Shown here: in pieces, positions 1 to 5,483 of the stretch | Layout: each line of letters starts with the position of its first letter | Position numbering within the stretch: position 1 is the stretch's first letter | DNA from: Hydrogenothermaceae bacterium | GTDB lineage: Bacteria > Aquificota > Aquificia > Aquificales > Hydrogenothermaceae | DNA: 6,435 nucleotides | Assembly (NCBI GenBank): GCA_027052485.1 | Contig: JALUFA010000224.1 | Location: forward strand, 1,254 to 7,688 | Direction: 5' to 3' | Program-made: the position numbers and the translations under genes | Notes under the pieces: generated by a model | What the model was told of the DNA's origin: nothing | The model's database searches: none | Seen by the model: only the letters and a program-made list of their open reading frames with translations

Positions 1-294
1 AACAACTGCAAGAATCATTATAGCTGGGACAAATGCTAGAAGAGATGCTAGGTAAAAGAGAAACTTATCAACCCCTTGGGGAACTAAATCCTCTTTAGTT
101 AAGACTTTTAAAGCGTCAGCTATAGGTTGTAGTAATCCGTGCCAACCTACATGAAGGGGACCAGGCCTCTGTTGTACGTGTCCTGCAAACTTCCTCTCAA
201 TCCATGTGAGGTATGCAGCTAGTAGAAACATACCCACTATAAAAATCAGCGATTTAACCCCTAACACTATACTAGTGATTATTAGCTCTTTCAC
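1..294 (-). CDS. nuoH: NADH-quinone oxidoreductase subunit H, N-terminal part
   Basis: Partial gene: the first 98 codons are present and the rest runs off the left edge. NuoH is the membrane subunit of complex I that joins the quinone-reducing arm to the proton-pumping arm and lines the quinone entry channel. The translation shows a first membrane helix (about residues 4-30), then the conserved loop with ERKFAGHVQQRPGP (33-46), GLLQPIADALK (53-63) and KEDLVP (67-72), followed by the start of a second helix (about 78-98). These match the complex I subunit 1 signatures. The GTG at 294 is chosen because AGGGG stands 6 bases upstream and an in-frame stop lies at 310-312, leaving no other usual start codon between. 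It is the fourth gene of the nuo operon, 83 bases after nuoCD. Identity is secure; the C-terminal part cannot be judged. Confidence 0.96.
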   Translation of the reverse strand, partial: MKELIITSIVLGVKSLIFIVGMFLLAAYLTWIERKFAGHVQQRPGPLHVGWHGLLQPIADALKVLTKEDLVPQGVDKFLFYLASLLAFVPAIMILAVV

Positions 295-300
295 AGTTTG

Positions 301-305
301 CCCCT
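301..305 (-). promoter_or_regulatory. Ribosome binding site deciding the GTG start of nuoH
   Basis: AGGGG on the minus strand lies 6 bases before GTG at 294. It supports this non-ATG start, since no ATG is in frame between the upstream stop (310-312) and codon 22. Confidence 0.7.
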
Positions 306-320
306 GAATTTATATGGTTT

Positions 321-338
321 TGCTAAAACATCTTAGCA
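321..338 (-). repeat. Small inverted repeat in the nuoCD-nuoH gap
   Basis: TGCTAA and TTAGCA are perfect 6-base arms around a 6-base loop, in the 83-base gap (295-377) that is the only sizeable spacer of the operon. The hairpin would be weak (mostly A:T) and no T-run follows on the minus strand, so it is not a convincing terminator. It could mark an RNA processing point or be chance. Confidence 0.25.
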
Positions 339-377
339 TAAGAGATAAAAAAATGAAACACTGTTTGATTTTCGGAT

Positions 378-2135
378 TTATCTATCCGTTTCTCCAACAA
401 CCGGGTCTAAGCTACCTAGCAGTACAACTGCATCTGCAATTGTTTTTCCTTTTATCAGTTCTGGGAATATCTGGAGGTTGTAGAAAGCTCCGGAACGGAT
501 TCTTAATCTATAGGGATGCCCTTCTCCCTGAGATACTATGAAAAATCCAAGTTCTCCCCGCGGATTTTCTCCAGAAAGATATATTTCTCCTTTTGGTGCT
601 TGTTCTCCATAAATCCTGAGATTGAAGTCTTTTACCATAGCTTCTATAGAGGTGAATGTTTCTTCAAGGGTTGGCAGAACGTAAGGGTTATCTGTGGCTA
701 TGTACTTATCATCTTTTAATTTTTCTAGTTTTTTTACACACTGCTCTACAATCCTAGCACTTTGTCTCATCTCCTCCATACGCACAAGATATCTATCATA
801 GGAGTCTCCAGTTGTACCAAGAGGAACATCAAAATCTACCTCTGAGTATGCGTCGGTTGGTTGGATGGCTCTTATGTCGTAAGGCACTCCTGATGCTCTA
901 GCAACAACCCCAGTTAGTCCGTACTGGTAAACATCCTCTTCTGATATAACGCCAATCCCTATATTTCTCTTTTGCCATATTCTATTTTTTGTGAGGAGAG
1001 CTTCATACTCTTTAAGTTTTTGGTAAAAGTCTTTTATGAAGTGTTTTATAACAGTTAACGCTCCCTCTGGAAGGTCTTTTCTAACCCCGCCAATCCTCAT
1101 GTAAGATGAATTAAGCCTAATACCTGCTATACCTTCAATAATATCCATAATTTTTTCTCTTTCTCTGAAGGTATAAAGGAACATTGTTAATGCTCCAATA
1201 TCTAGAGCAAATGTTCCTAGCCAGAGCAGGTGAGAGTTTATTCTCTGGAGCTCACACATCATTGTTCTAATCCACTTTGCCTTTTCAGGAGGTTCTACAT
1301 CCAGCAGTTTCTCAGCAGCATTCACATAAGCCACATTGCTACAGATTGCAGAGATATAATCCATTCTGTCTGTATAAGGGATTATTTGAGTGTACGTAAT
1401 GTCTTCTGAAAGCTTTTCAATTCCCCTGTGGAGCTGTCCGAGTATAATATCGCAGTTTTTTACAACCTCACCTTCAAGGTCAAACAAAAACCATATTGTT
1501 CCGTGGGTTCCTGGGTGGAGAGGTCCCCAGTTTAAAACCACTTGAGCTTGTTTTTTTGGTATTCGTGTTTTTTCTGTTCTTTCCAAATCCTCAAGGGTTG
1601 GTACTACAGTGTGGTACTCATCATAGTCATGGCTTGGGAATTCTCCCGGTCTTTGGTTTAATGAAGGCAAATGTACCTCTTTTATTCCTTCTTTTGGGAA
1701 GTCCTTCCTGAGAGGATGATACGGATACCCCTCCCACATAAACATACGAACTAGATTTTCATGGCCTTCAAAGGACACACCAAACATATCCCAAGCTTCT
1801 CTTTCAGCCCACTTTGCACCCTTCCATAGACTTATTAAAGAAGGAAGAGTATCATCTTCAGCCCAAGACTTAACACAGATTCGCTTTTTTAGAAGGGGAG
1901 AAAAAAGTATATAAACTCCCTGAAATCTTGGACTATGAAAAGGATAATCAACAACGGTAAAGTCTATAAAGTGTTTAAACTCAAACTCAGGGTGTTCCTT
2001 AATTTCTTTTAAGAACTGTAAGAGTTTATTCCTTGGAACTTCTACGTAAGGTAGTTTTCCTGCTTTTTCAAACTTTAAGTTGTACTTCTTTTTAAATAGA
2101 GAAAGCTTATCTAAATTTATCCAAGGCAACGGCAT
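378..2135 (-). CDS. nuoCD: NADH-quinone oxidoreductase subunit C/D fusion
   Basis: 585 residues, the normal size for a fused NuoCD. The two domains form the hydrophilic connecting arm of complex I next to the quinone site. Residues about 1-150 are the NuoC (30 kDa) domain, with WAEREAWDMFG (109-119), GHENLVRM (124-131) and HPLRKDFP (140-147). A linker (about 150-195) follows, then the NuoD (49 kDa) domain with GPLHPGTHG (204-212), LHRGIEKL (235-242), PYTDRMDY (253-260) and the C-terminal GSLDPVVGETDR (574-585). By family knowledge, H211 and Y260 correspond to the quinone-headgroup His and Tyr of the 49 kDa subunit; both are present, so the protein looks intact. It lies between nuoB (18-base gap) and nuoH. 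The ATG at 2135 has its AGGGG only 1 base away, whereas the TTG at 2129 (codon 3) has it at 7 bases, so the true product may begin at codon 3. An in-frame TAA at 2145-2147 rules out a longer N-terminus. Confidence 0.97.
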   Translation of the reverse strand: MPLPWINLDKLSLFKKKYNLKFEKAGKLPYVEVPRNKLLQFLKEIKEHPEFEFKHFIDFTVVDYPFHSPRFQGVYILFSPLLKKRICVKSWAEDDTLPSLISLWKGAKWAEREAWDMFGVSFEGHENLVRMFMWEGYPYHPLRKDFPKEGIKEVHLPSLNQRPGEFPSHDYDEYHTVVPTLEDLERTEKTRIPKKQAQVVLNWGPLHPGTHGTIWFLFDLEGEVVKNCDIILGQLHRGIEKLSEDITYTQIIPYTDRMDYISAICSNVAYVNAAEKLLDVEPPEKAKWIRTMMCELQRINSHLLWLGTFALDIGALTMFLYTFREREKIMDIIEGIAGIRLNSSYMRIGGVRKDLPEGALTVIKHFIKDFYQKLKEYEALLTKNRIWQKRNIGIGVISEEDVYQYGLTGVVARASGVPYDIRAIQPTDAYSEVDFDVPLGTTGDSYDRYLVRMEEMRQSARIVEQCVKKLEKLKDDKYIATDNPYVLPTLEETFTSIEAMVKDFNLRIYGEQAPKGEIYLSGENPRGELGFFIVSQGEGHPYRLRIRSGAFYNLQIFPELIKGKTIADAVVLLGSLDPVVGETDR

Positions 2136-2136
2136 A

Positions 2137-2141
2137 CCCCT
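2137..2141 (-). promoter_or_regulatory. Ribosome binding site before nuoCD, favouring TTG at 2129
   Basis: AGGGG lies 1 base from the ATG at 2135 but 7 bases from the in-frame TTG at 2127-2129. Normal spacing therefore favours initiation at TTG, giving 583 residues. Confidence 0.45.
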
Positions 2142-2153
2142 ATGTTATATGCC

Positions 2154-2672
2154 TTACTTTTTAATAGGGAAAGAAGGGGCTGCCTGTTTAACTGGAATTT
2201 CTTTAAATTCTTTTCCTTCTTTTACTGCTTTAATCTTCTTTTGAAGTTCTAAGATTCCCCAAAGTAAAGCCTGCGGTGTTGGAGGGCATCCAGGTACGTA
2301 AACATCAACAGGAATTATTCTGTCTACTCCTTGCAAGGTTGAGTAAGTTGGGAAAGGCCCTCCAGCTGAGGCACAACCACCCATAGATATAACCCATTTA
2401 GGGTCTGGCATCTGGTCGTATATAAGTTTTAGCATTGGAGCAACTTTGTTAACAACAGTTCCAGCAACAATGAGAACATCGGACTGACGAGGTGAACCTC
2501 TAAAGATAATTCCAAGCCTATCTGTATCAAATCTTGATGCTGCAGTATGCATCATCTCAATAGCGCAGCATGCAAGACCTATAGAAACAGGCCAAAGGGA
2601 GTTTCTTCTACCCCAGCTTAAAACTTCTTCTGCTGTAGTTAGTATTATTCCATTGTTATTCATTATTGCCAT
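2154..2672 (-). CDS. nuoB: NADH-quinone oxidoreductase subunit B
   Basis: 172 residues from the ATG at 2672. NuoB (PSST/Nqo6) carries [4Fe-4S] cluster N2, which passes electrons to quinone. The four cluster ligands are visible: the adjacent pair C35-C36 in [11 protein letters not shown]100 in [11 protein letters not shown] and C129 in VPGCPPTP. The [15 protein letters not shown] stretch (58-72) is also typical. The frame stays open upstream to a TTG at 2693, but the ATG at 2672 has AAGGAG 7 bases upstream and is much the better start. It overlaps the end of nuoA by 10 bases, which suggests translational coupling. The Lys-rich C-terminal tail (after about residue 145) is not part of the conserved core. 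Identity is secure. Confidence 0.97.
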   Translation of the reverse strand: MAIMNNNGIILTTAEEVLSWGRRNSLWPVSIGLACCAIEMMHTAASRFDTDRLGIIFRGSPRQSDVLIVAGTVVNKVAPMLKLIYDQMPDPKWVISMGGCASAGGPFPTYSTLQGVDRIIPVDVYVPGCPPTPQALLWGILELQKKIKAVKEGKEFKEIPVKQAAPSFPIKK

Positions 2673-3031
2673 TTTAGCGCTCCTTTTTTCCAAGCGTATA
2701 CAAATCCTATTGTAAGAATTGTTAAAAATAGAAACATTTCTGTAAAGATTAAACCAGCATTGTACTTAACAAACTCTTTATATATAACAGCCCAAGGGAA
2801 TACAAACGCCGCCTCAAGGTCAAATAGCACAAGAAGTAAACCTAATAGGTAGTACTTCTGGTCTAGGGTTGTATGGGCTGTTTTATCGTAGAGTGGAACT
2901 CCACACTCATAAGGGTAATCTTGTAGTGGATCTGGTATAGATGGAGCTAGCAATCTGTTTATCACAAGCATCGCAACGCCAACAATCGTAGCTGCGAGGA
3001 AAAATATAACTAGAGCAAAGTATCCACTCAT
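2663..3031 (-). CDS. nuoA: NADH-quinone oxidoreductase subunit A
   Basis: 122 residues, usual for NuoA (the ND3 homologue), a small membrane subunit near the quinone site of complex I. Three membrane helices are visible (about 4-26, 61-84 and 94-114). The loop after the first holds YECG (41-44), with the conserved ND3-loop cysteine C43. The second helix holds [13 protein letters not shown] (69-81), the family hallmark with acidic D71 and E73 in the membrane. The ATG at 3031 has GAGG about 6 bases upstream. It is the first gene of the operon, behind the promoter at 3078-3106, and overlaps nuoB by 10 bases. Confidence 0.96.
   Translation of the reverse strand: MSGYFALVIFFLAATIVGVAMLVINRLLAPSIPDPLQDYPYECGVPLYDKTAHTTLDQKYYLLGLLLVLFDLEAAFVFPWAVIYKEFVKYNAGLIFTEMFLFLTILTIGFVYAWKKGALKWQ
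2680..2685 (-). promoter_or_regulatory. Ribosome binding site deciding the nuoB start
   Basis: AAGGAG on the minus strand, 7 bases before ATG 2672 and inside the last codons of nuoA. It selects this ATG over the upstream in-frame TTG at 2693. Confidence 0.8.
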
Positions 3032-3077
3032 ACCTAACCTCTAAATCAAACGGTGTTTTATTTTAAATACTAATACA

Positions 3078-3106
3078 AAAATACCAATAAATAGTGCAAT
3101 TGTCAA
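3078..3106 (-). promoter_or_regulatory. Candidate sigma-70-type promoter of the nuo operon
   Basis: On the minus strand a perfect -35 box TTGACA (3106-3101) is followed by a 17-base spacer and TATTTT (3083-3078; 4 of 6 matches to TATAAT). The predicted start near 3071 gives a leader of about 40 bases before nuoA ATG 3031, which has room for the visible ribosome binding site. Position and spacing are right; the -10 box is only moderate. Confidence 0.6.
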
Positions 3107-3117
3107 AGATATTGACA
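3101..3117. repeat. Inverted repeat made by two back-to-back -35 boxes
   Basis: TGTCAA-AGATA-TTGACA is a perfect 6+5+6 inverted repeat. Each arm is a consensus -35 box, the left arm for the nuo promoter (minus) and the right arm for the tRNA-Phe promoter (plus). It may simply be the two promoters meeting, or it may also serve as a regulator site. Confidence 0.7.
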
Positions 3118-3140
3118 TTTAGAAAGCTTTATCATATAAT
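3112..3140 (+). promoter_or_regulatory. Perfect-consensus promoter of tRNA-Phe
   Basis: TTGACA (3112-3117), a 17-base spacer and TATAAT (3135-3140) match the sigma-70 consensus in all 12 positions. The start is expected around 3147-3150, only about 4-7 bases before the mature tRNA 5' end at 3154. A strong constitutive promoter is what a tRNA gene would be expected to have. Confidence 0.88.
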
Positions 3141-3153
3141 TTTATCTGCAAGT

Positions 3154-3229
3154 GGCCAGGTAGCTCAGTTGGTAGAGCACGCGGCTGAAAACCGCGGTGT
3201 CGGCGGTTCGATTCCGCCCTTGGCCACCA
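3154..3229 (+). tRNA. tRNA-Phe (anticodon GAA)
   Basis: The 76 bases fold as a full cloverleaf: acceptor stem GGCCAGG/CTTGGCC (one G:T pair), D stem GCTC/GAGC with loop AGTTGGTA, anticodon stem CGCGG/CCGCG with loop CTGAAAA, variable loop GTGTC, and T stem GGCGG/CCGCC with loop TTCGATT. The anticodon GAA is at 3187-3189, reading Phe codons. Discriminator A73 is present and CCA (3227-3229) is encoded in the gene. Anticodon and T stems are entirely G:C, in keeping with growth at high temperature. The gene has its own promoter just upstream, and its last base directly precedes the stop codon of convergent folK. I see no hairpin with T-run after it. Confidence 0.98.
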
Positions 3230-3712
3230 TTAAAAGTCTCTCCTTTCAACAATTGATATCTCTTTTATCCACTCTATTAAATCTTTAACTTTAACTCTCA
3301 GTACTGGATGTAGATATTCTGTATCTATTTCGAGTAGAGGAATTACAACAAAATCCCTTTCCTGCATTAAAGGATGGGGTACTTTTAAATTTTCTGTAGT
3401 TATCACTTTATCCTCGTAAAAGATAATATCTATATCTATCTCACGGGGTCCCCAGTGATACCGATAAACCCTGCCTATCTTTTTTTCTATATGCTGGCAT
3501 TTTTCAAGTAGTTCAAACGGAGGAAGATTTGTATAACCTTTTAAAACCATATTAAAAAAGATGTCTTGATTGGTCTCTCCCACAGGCCTTGTTAAATAAA
3601 GAGAAGAAGTTTTAACATCTGAAATAATCCCAGACAATAAATCCACTGCTTTTTTTAAGTTTTCTTCCTTGTTTCCCATATTAGAACCAAGAGCAAGTAT
3701 AACAGGCACCAT
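3230..3712 (-). CDS. folK: 2-amino-4-hydroxy-6-hydroxymethyldihydropteridine diphosphokinase (HPPK)
   Basis: 160 residues, normal for HPPK, the cytoplasmic enzyme that moves pyrophosphate from ATP to 6-hydroxymethyl-7,8-dihydropterin in folate synthesis. Visible marks are ALGSNMGNKEENL (7-19) at the N-terminus, RPVGETNQDIFFNMV (42-56) in the pterin-binding part, the signature HWGPREIDIDII (86-97) whose D93 and D95 correspond to the magnesium ligands, and VPHPLMQERDFVVIPLLEI (111-129). The ATG at 3712 is used; AGGTGAGG lies about 10 bases upstream, slightly far, and GTG at codon 2 is possible. The TAA at 3230-3232 abuts the CCA end of tRNA-Phe, so any folK transcript must run antisense through the tRNA, towards nuoA on the same strand. 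folK stands alone, with no other folate gene in view. Confidence 0.95.
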   Translation of the reverse strand: MVPVILALGSNMGNKEENLKKAVDLLSGIISDVKTSSLYLTRPVGETNQDIFFNMVLKGYTNLPPFELLEKCQHIEKKIGRVYRYHWGPREIDIDIIFYEDKVITTENLKVPHPLMQERDFVVIPLLEIDTEYLHPVLRVKVKDLIEWIKEISIVERRDF

Positions 3713-3772
3713 CTCAATCCATCCTCACCTATGATAATATTGATTTATGCATTCTCATTTTAGCAGGTGTAG

Positions 3773-5014
3773 ATGAAAAGGTTTCTTATTATTTTAGCGG
3801 TTGTGAAGCTATCTTTTGCTTCAGTGGAAAACCTATTGAGCCAAACCTACATAAATGTGAATGAAAGTGAACTTAAAAAGGAAATTTCTCTTGCAATAGG
3901 TGCTTACAATGACGGATTTTTTCAGAAGGCAAAGGATATTGGACTAAAAATTTTAAATAATCCCAATATTCCTTTTGAGAAAAAAGGCTTAATTTTTGAG
4001 ATGCTTAGCTCTTTAGCTTTTAAAACGAACAATAAAGTTTTAGCAAAGCTCCTAATCTCAAGACTGAAAAAAGATGGTAAAAAACTTCCTTTAGTGGTTC
4101 AGCAAAGGATATTTGTAAATTTATATAACACTTTGAAAGATAGAAAACTAAAACAAAAATTTTCAAAGCTGATACACCCTAAGAGTAAATCTTTTTCGTT
4201 ACCTGAAAAGTTAAAAAAACTAGGATTTAAAAAAGGGTTAAACGTTTTTTATATAAATAATCTACAAACTCCCATAGAGAGCAATAGGATTATCTTTTCT
4301 AAGAAAGATCAGACTTTATATGAAATTGCAGCTAGATTTGATATGGGAGCAGATGAGCTAAAAGAAGCCAATCCTCTACTTGACCCTTTTGATGTGTTAA
4401 AAGGAGATGCGATTATTATTCCCCTTCACAGGATTTTGCCTGATAATAAACTTGAAGAAAAAGTAATATACATAAATCTTCCAGAAAAAAGGATTTACTA
4501 TCTATTGGATAAACACATTCTTATCACCTTTCCAATAGGAGTAGGAACAGACAATACCCAATCTCCCATAGGAACTTTCTATATTTCAGAAAAAAGAAAA
4601 AATCCGGCGTGGTATGTGCCTGAAAACATAAGGAAAGAGGAACCTGACCTCCCAGCAATAGTACCTCCTGGAGAAAACAATCCTTTGGGTACACGGGCAA
4701 TGAGATTGGGAAATACAAACTACTTAATCCATGGAACCAATAAAAGATTTGGTGTAGGTTTAAAAGTTAGCCACGGATGTATACGTATGTATAACTCAGA
4801 TGTAGAAAAGCTGTTCGAACTGGTAAATAAAGGAACTAAGGTAGTTATTGTTAACAAAGTTATAAAGAAAATAGGTAAATCACTAGAACTGCATGGTAGA
4901 ACCTATGAGTTAAAAACTATTAAACCCTTTGGAGGTGTATCTCAACCAGTGTGGAGATTTGTAAAAAATGAAAAAAGGGGGTATGCTTTCCCCCTTAAAG
5001 AGCTACTTCCTTAA
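3773..5014 (+). CDS. Secreted L,D-transpeptidase with LysM domain (ErfK/YbiS/YcfS type)
   Basis: 413 residues. An N-terminal signal peptide (charged MKR, then a hydrophobic stretch to about residue 17, probable cut near FAS) sends it to the periplasm. Residues 20-165 are helical, Lys-rich, without a motif I can name (possibly TPR-like). A LysM peptidoglycan-binding domain spans about 172-218 (QTLYEIAARFDMGADELKEAN, then a DAIIIP end). The YkuD L,D-transpeptidase domain is about 230-361, with QSPIGTFYI (263-271), H320 in LIHGT and the catalytic motif SHGCIRM (333-339) with C336 as nucleophile. Such enzymes use meso-DAP stem peptides to make 3-3 cross-links or to attach proteins to peptidoglycan. 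The 50-residue tail is unassigned. ATG 3773 has AGG 5 bases upstream. It converges with the lipoprotein gene, overlapping by 12 bases, which suggests, but does not prove, that the lipoprotein is its substrate. Confidence 0.93.
   Translation: MKRFLIILAVVKLSFASVENLLSQTYINVNESELKKEISLAIGAYNDGFFQKAKDIGLKILNNPNIPFEKKGLIFEMLSSLAFKTNNKVLAKLLISRLKKDGKKLPLVVQQRIFVNLYNTLKDRKLKQKFSKLIHPKSKSFSLPEKLKKLGFKKGLNVFYINNLQTPIESNRIIFSKKDQTLYEIAARFDMGADELKEANPLLDPFDVLKGDAIIIPLHRILPDNKLEEKVIYINLPEKRIYYLLDKHILITFPIGVGTDNTQSPIGTFYISEKRKNPAWYVPENIRKEEPDLPAIVPPGENNPLGTRAMRLGNTNYLIHGTNKRFGVGLKVSHGCIRMYNSDVEKLFELVNKGTKVVIVNKVIKKIGKSLELHGRTYELKTIKPFGGVSQPVWRFVKNEKRGYAFPLKELLP
4971..4996 (-). terminator. Rho-independent terminator of the lipoprotein gene, inside the transpeptidase ORF
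   Basis: Read on the minus strand: AAGGGGG (4996-4990), loop AAAGCATA, CCCCCTT (4981-4975), then further T residues to 4971, giving a 7-pair stem with five G:C pairs and a six-T run that overlaps the stem foot. It begins 6 bases beyond the lipoprotein stop codon (5003-5005). On the plus strand no T-run follows, so it would stop only minus-strand transcription. It is wholly within the last coding part of the L,D-transpeptidase (codons of about residues 400-408). Confidence 0.85.
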
Positions 5015-5380
5015 TCCTTTTTGGAAAACTCTATCAACGTTGATATGAAGTCTCTTTAATTTAGCTTCAATCTTCTTTATTTCTTCTGAGTTTTGAGACG
5101 AGTTAGCTAAAGCTTGGTCTGACTTTCTCTCAATTGTTGCAAGTTTTCCTTTAATTTCGTTAAGCTCGTTCTCAAGCTGATTAATTCTTTCTGTATTTGA
5201 ACCAACCTGCTGTTTTAAAGCTGATAGTTCACTCTCGATAGAGTTAACTTTTTCCTCTAATTGAGAAACTTTACTTTTTACTGGGGCTATCTGTTCCTGT
5301 ACGTACTTTTTGGTGGCACACCCAGAAAGTAAACCAACTGTAGCAAGACCAACAACTGATAACTTAACTATTTTTTTCAT
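5003..5380 (-). CDS. Small coiled-coil lipoprotein ending in Arg-Lys (Braun-lipoprotein-like)
   Basis: 125 residues from ATG 5380. A lipoprotein signal peptide (1-20) ends in the lipobox LLSGC with C21 as the lipidated residue; Ala at +2, not Asp, predicts outer-membrane sorting. The mature 105 residues form one coiled coil: hydrophobic residues follow a 3-4 pattern without a break from V27 to V118 (for example V38, L41, V45, I48, L52, L55, V59, then I66 to I83 and I101 to V118), with polar or small layers at N62 and S87-A90-S94-N97. The C-terminus is GLRK, ending in Arg-Lys as in E. coli Lpp, where the last lysine is linked to meso-DAP by L,D-transpeptidases. The next gene is such an enzyme. 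A longer reading to 5491 is rejected, because AGGAGGTG stands 8 bases before ATG 5380 and the signal peptide starts there. A function as OM-peptidoglycan tether is inference; I do not claim homology to lpp. Confidence 0.9.
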   Translation of the reverse strand: MKKIVKLSVVGLATVGLLSGCATKKYVQEQIAPVKSKVSQLEEKVNSIESELSALKQQVGSNTERINQLENELNEIKGKLATIERKSDQALANSSQNSEEIKKIEAKLKRLHINVDRVFQKGLRK

Positions 5381-5388
5381 AATACTAG

Positions 5389-5396
5389 CACCTCCT
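5389..5396 (-). promoter_or_regulatory. Strong ribosome binding site deciding the lipoprotein start
   Basis: AGGAGGTG on the minus strand, 8 bases before ATG 5380, is a full Shine-Dalgarno match and the strongest in the window. It fits an abundant protein and fixes the start at the signal peptide. Confidence 0.88.
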
Positions 5397-5431
5397 TTTT
5401 GTACTGCTTTTTCGGCAAATGGATTGTCTTT

Positions 5432-5451
5432 TTTTAGAGTATACTCTAAAA
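5432..5451. repeat. Perfect 20-base palindrome between lipoprotein gene and kdsC
   Basis: TTTTAGAGTATACTCTAAAA reads identically on both strands with no mismatch or spacer. It lies 52-71 bases upstream of the lipoprotein ATG and 33-52 bases upstream of the kdsC ATG, in the divergent intergenic region. By symmetry it carries a -10-like TATACT on each strand (5440-5445 plus, 5443-5438 minus). It has the look of a dimeric regulator operator, but no regulator is identifiable here. Confidence 0.75.
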
Positions 5452-5466
5452 TTTCCCATTTATAAA
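5438..5466 (-). promoter_or_regulatory. Candidate promoter of the lipoprotein gene
   Basis: On the minus strand TTTATA (5466-5461; 4 of 6 to TTGACA), a 17-base spacer and TATACT (5443-5438; 5 of 6 to TATAAT). The -10 box lies within the 20-base palindrome, so a protein bound there would block it. The expected start near 5431 gives a leader of about 50 bases. I found no well-spaced -35 partner for the plus-strand TATACT, so the kdsC promoter stays undefined. Confidence 0.45.
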
Positions 5467-5483
5467 CCTGTAAAGAGGTAAGA

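Noticed and set aside
1496..1711. Plus-strand open frame opposite nuoCD (and similar ones at 314-541, 516-719 and 4524-4718 minus).
   Set aside because: These are shadows on the opposite strand of strongly conserved genes, with low-complexity hydrophobic translations and no family signature.
2673..2693. TTG at 2693 as an alternative start of nuoB.
   Set aside because: ATG 2672 has AAGGAG at 7 bases, while the TTG has no good site and would lengthen the overlap with nuoA to 31 bases.
3094..3288. Plus-strand open frame of 64 codons covering the tRNA-Phe gene.
   Set aside because: It is a reading of the tRNA and its promoter as protein; no ribosome binding site or known domain.
3713..3772. Overlapping -10-like boxes (TATGAT plus strand, TATTAT and TATCAT minus strand) between folK and the transpeptidase gene.
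   Set aside because: Both genes need a promoter here, but I found no -35 box at proper spacing on either strand, so I do not name one.
5032..5045. Perfect 14-base palindrome TATCAACGTTGATA.
   Set aside because: It lies within the lipoprotein coding region, encoding part of its coiled coil, away from any promoter. With no gene control role in view, chance is the simplest explanation.
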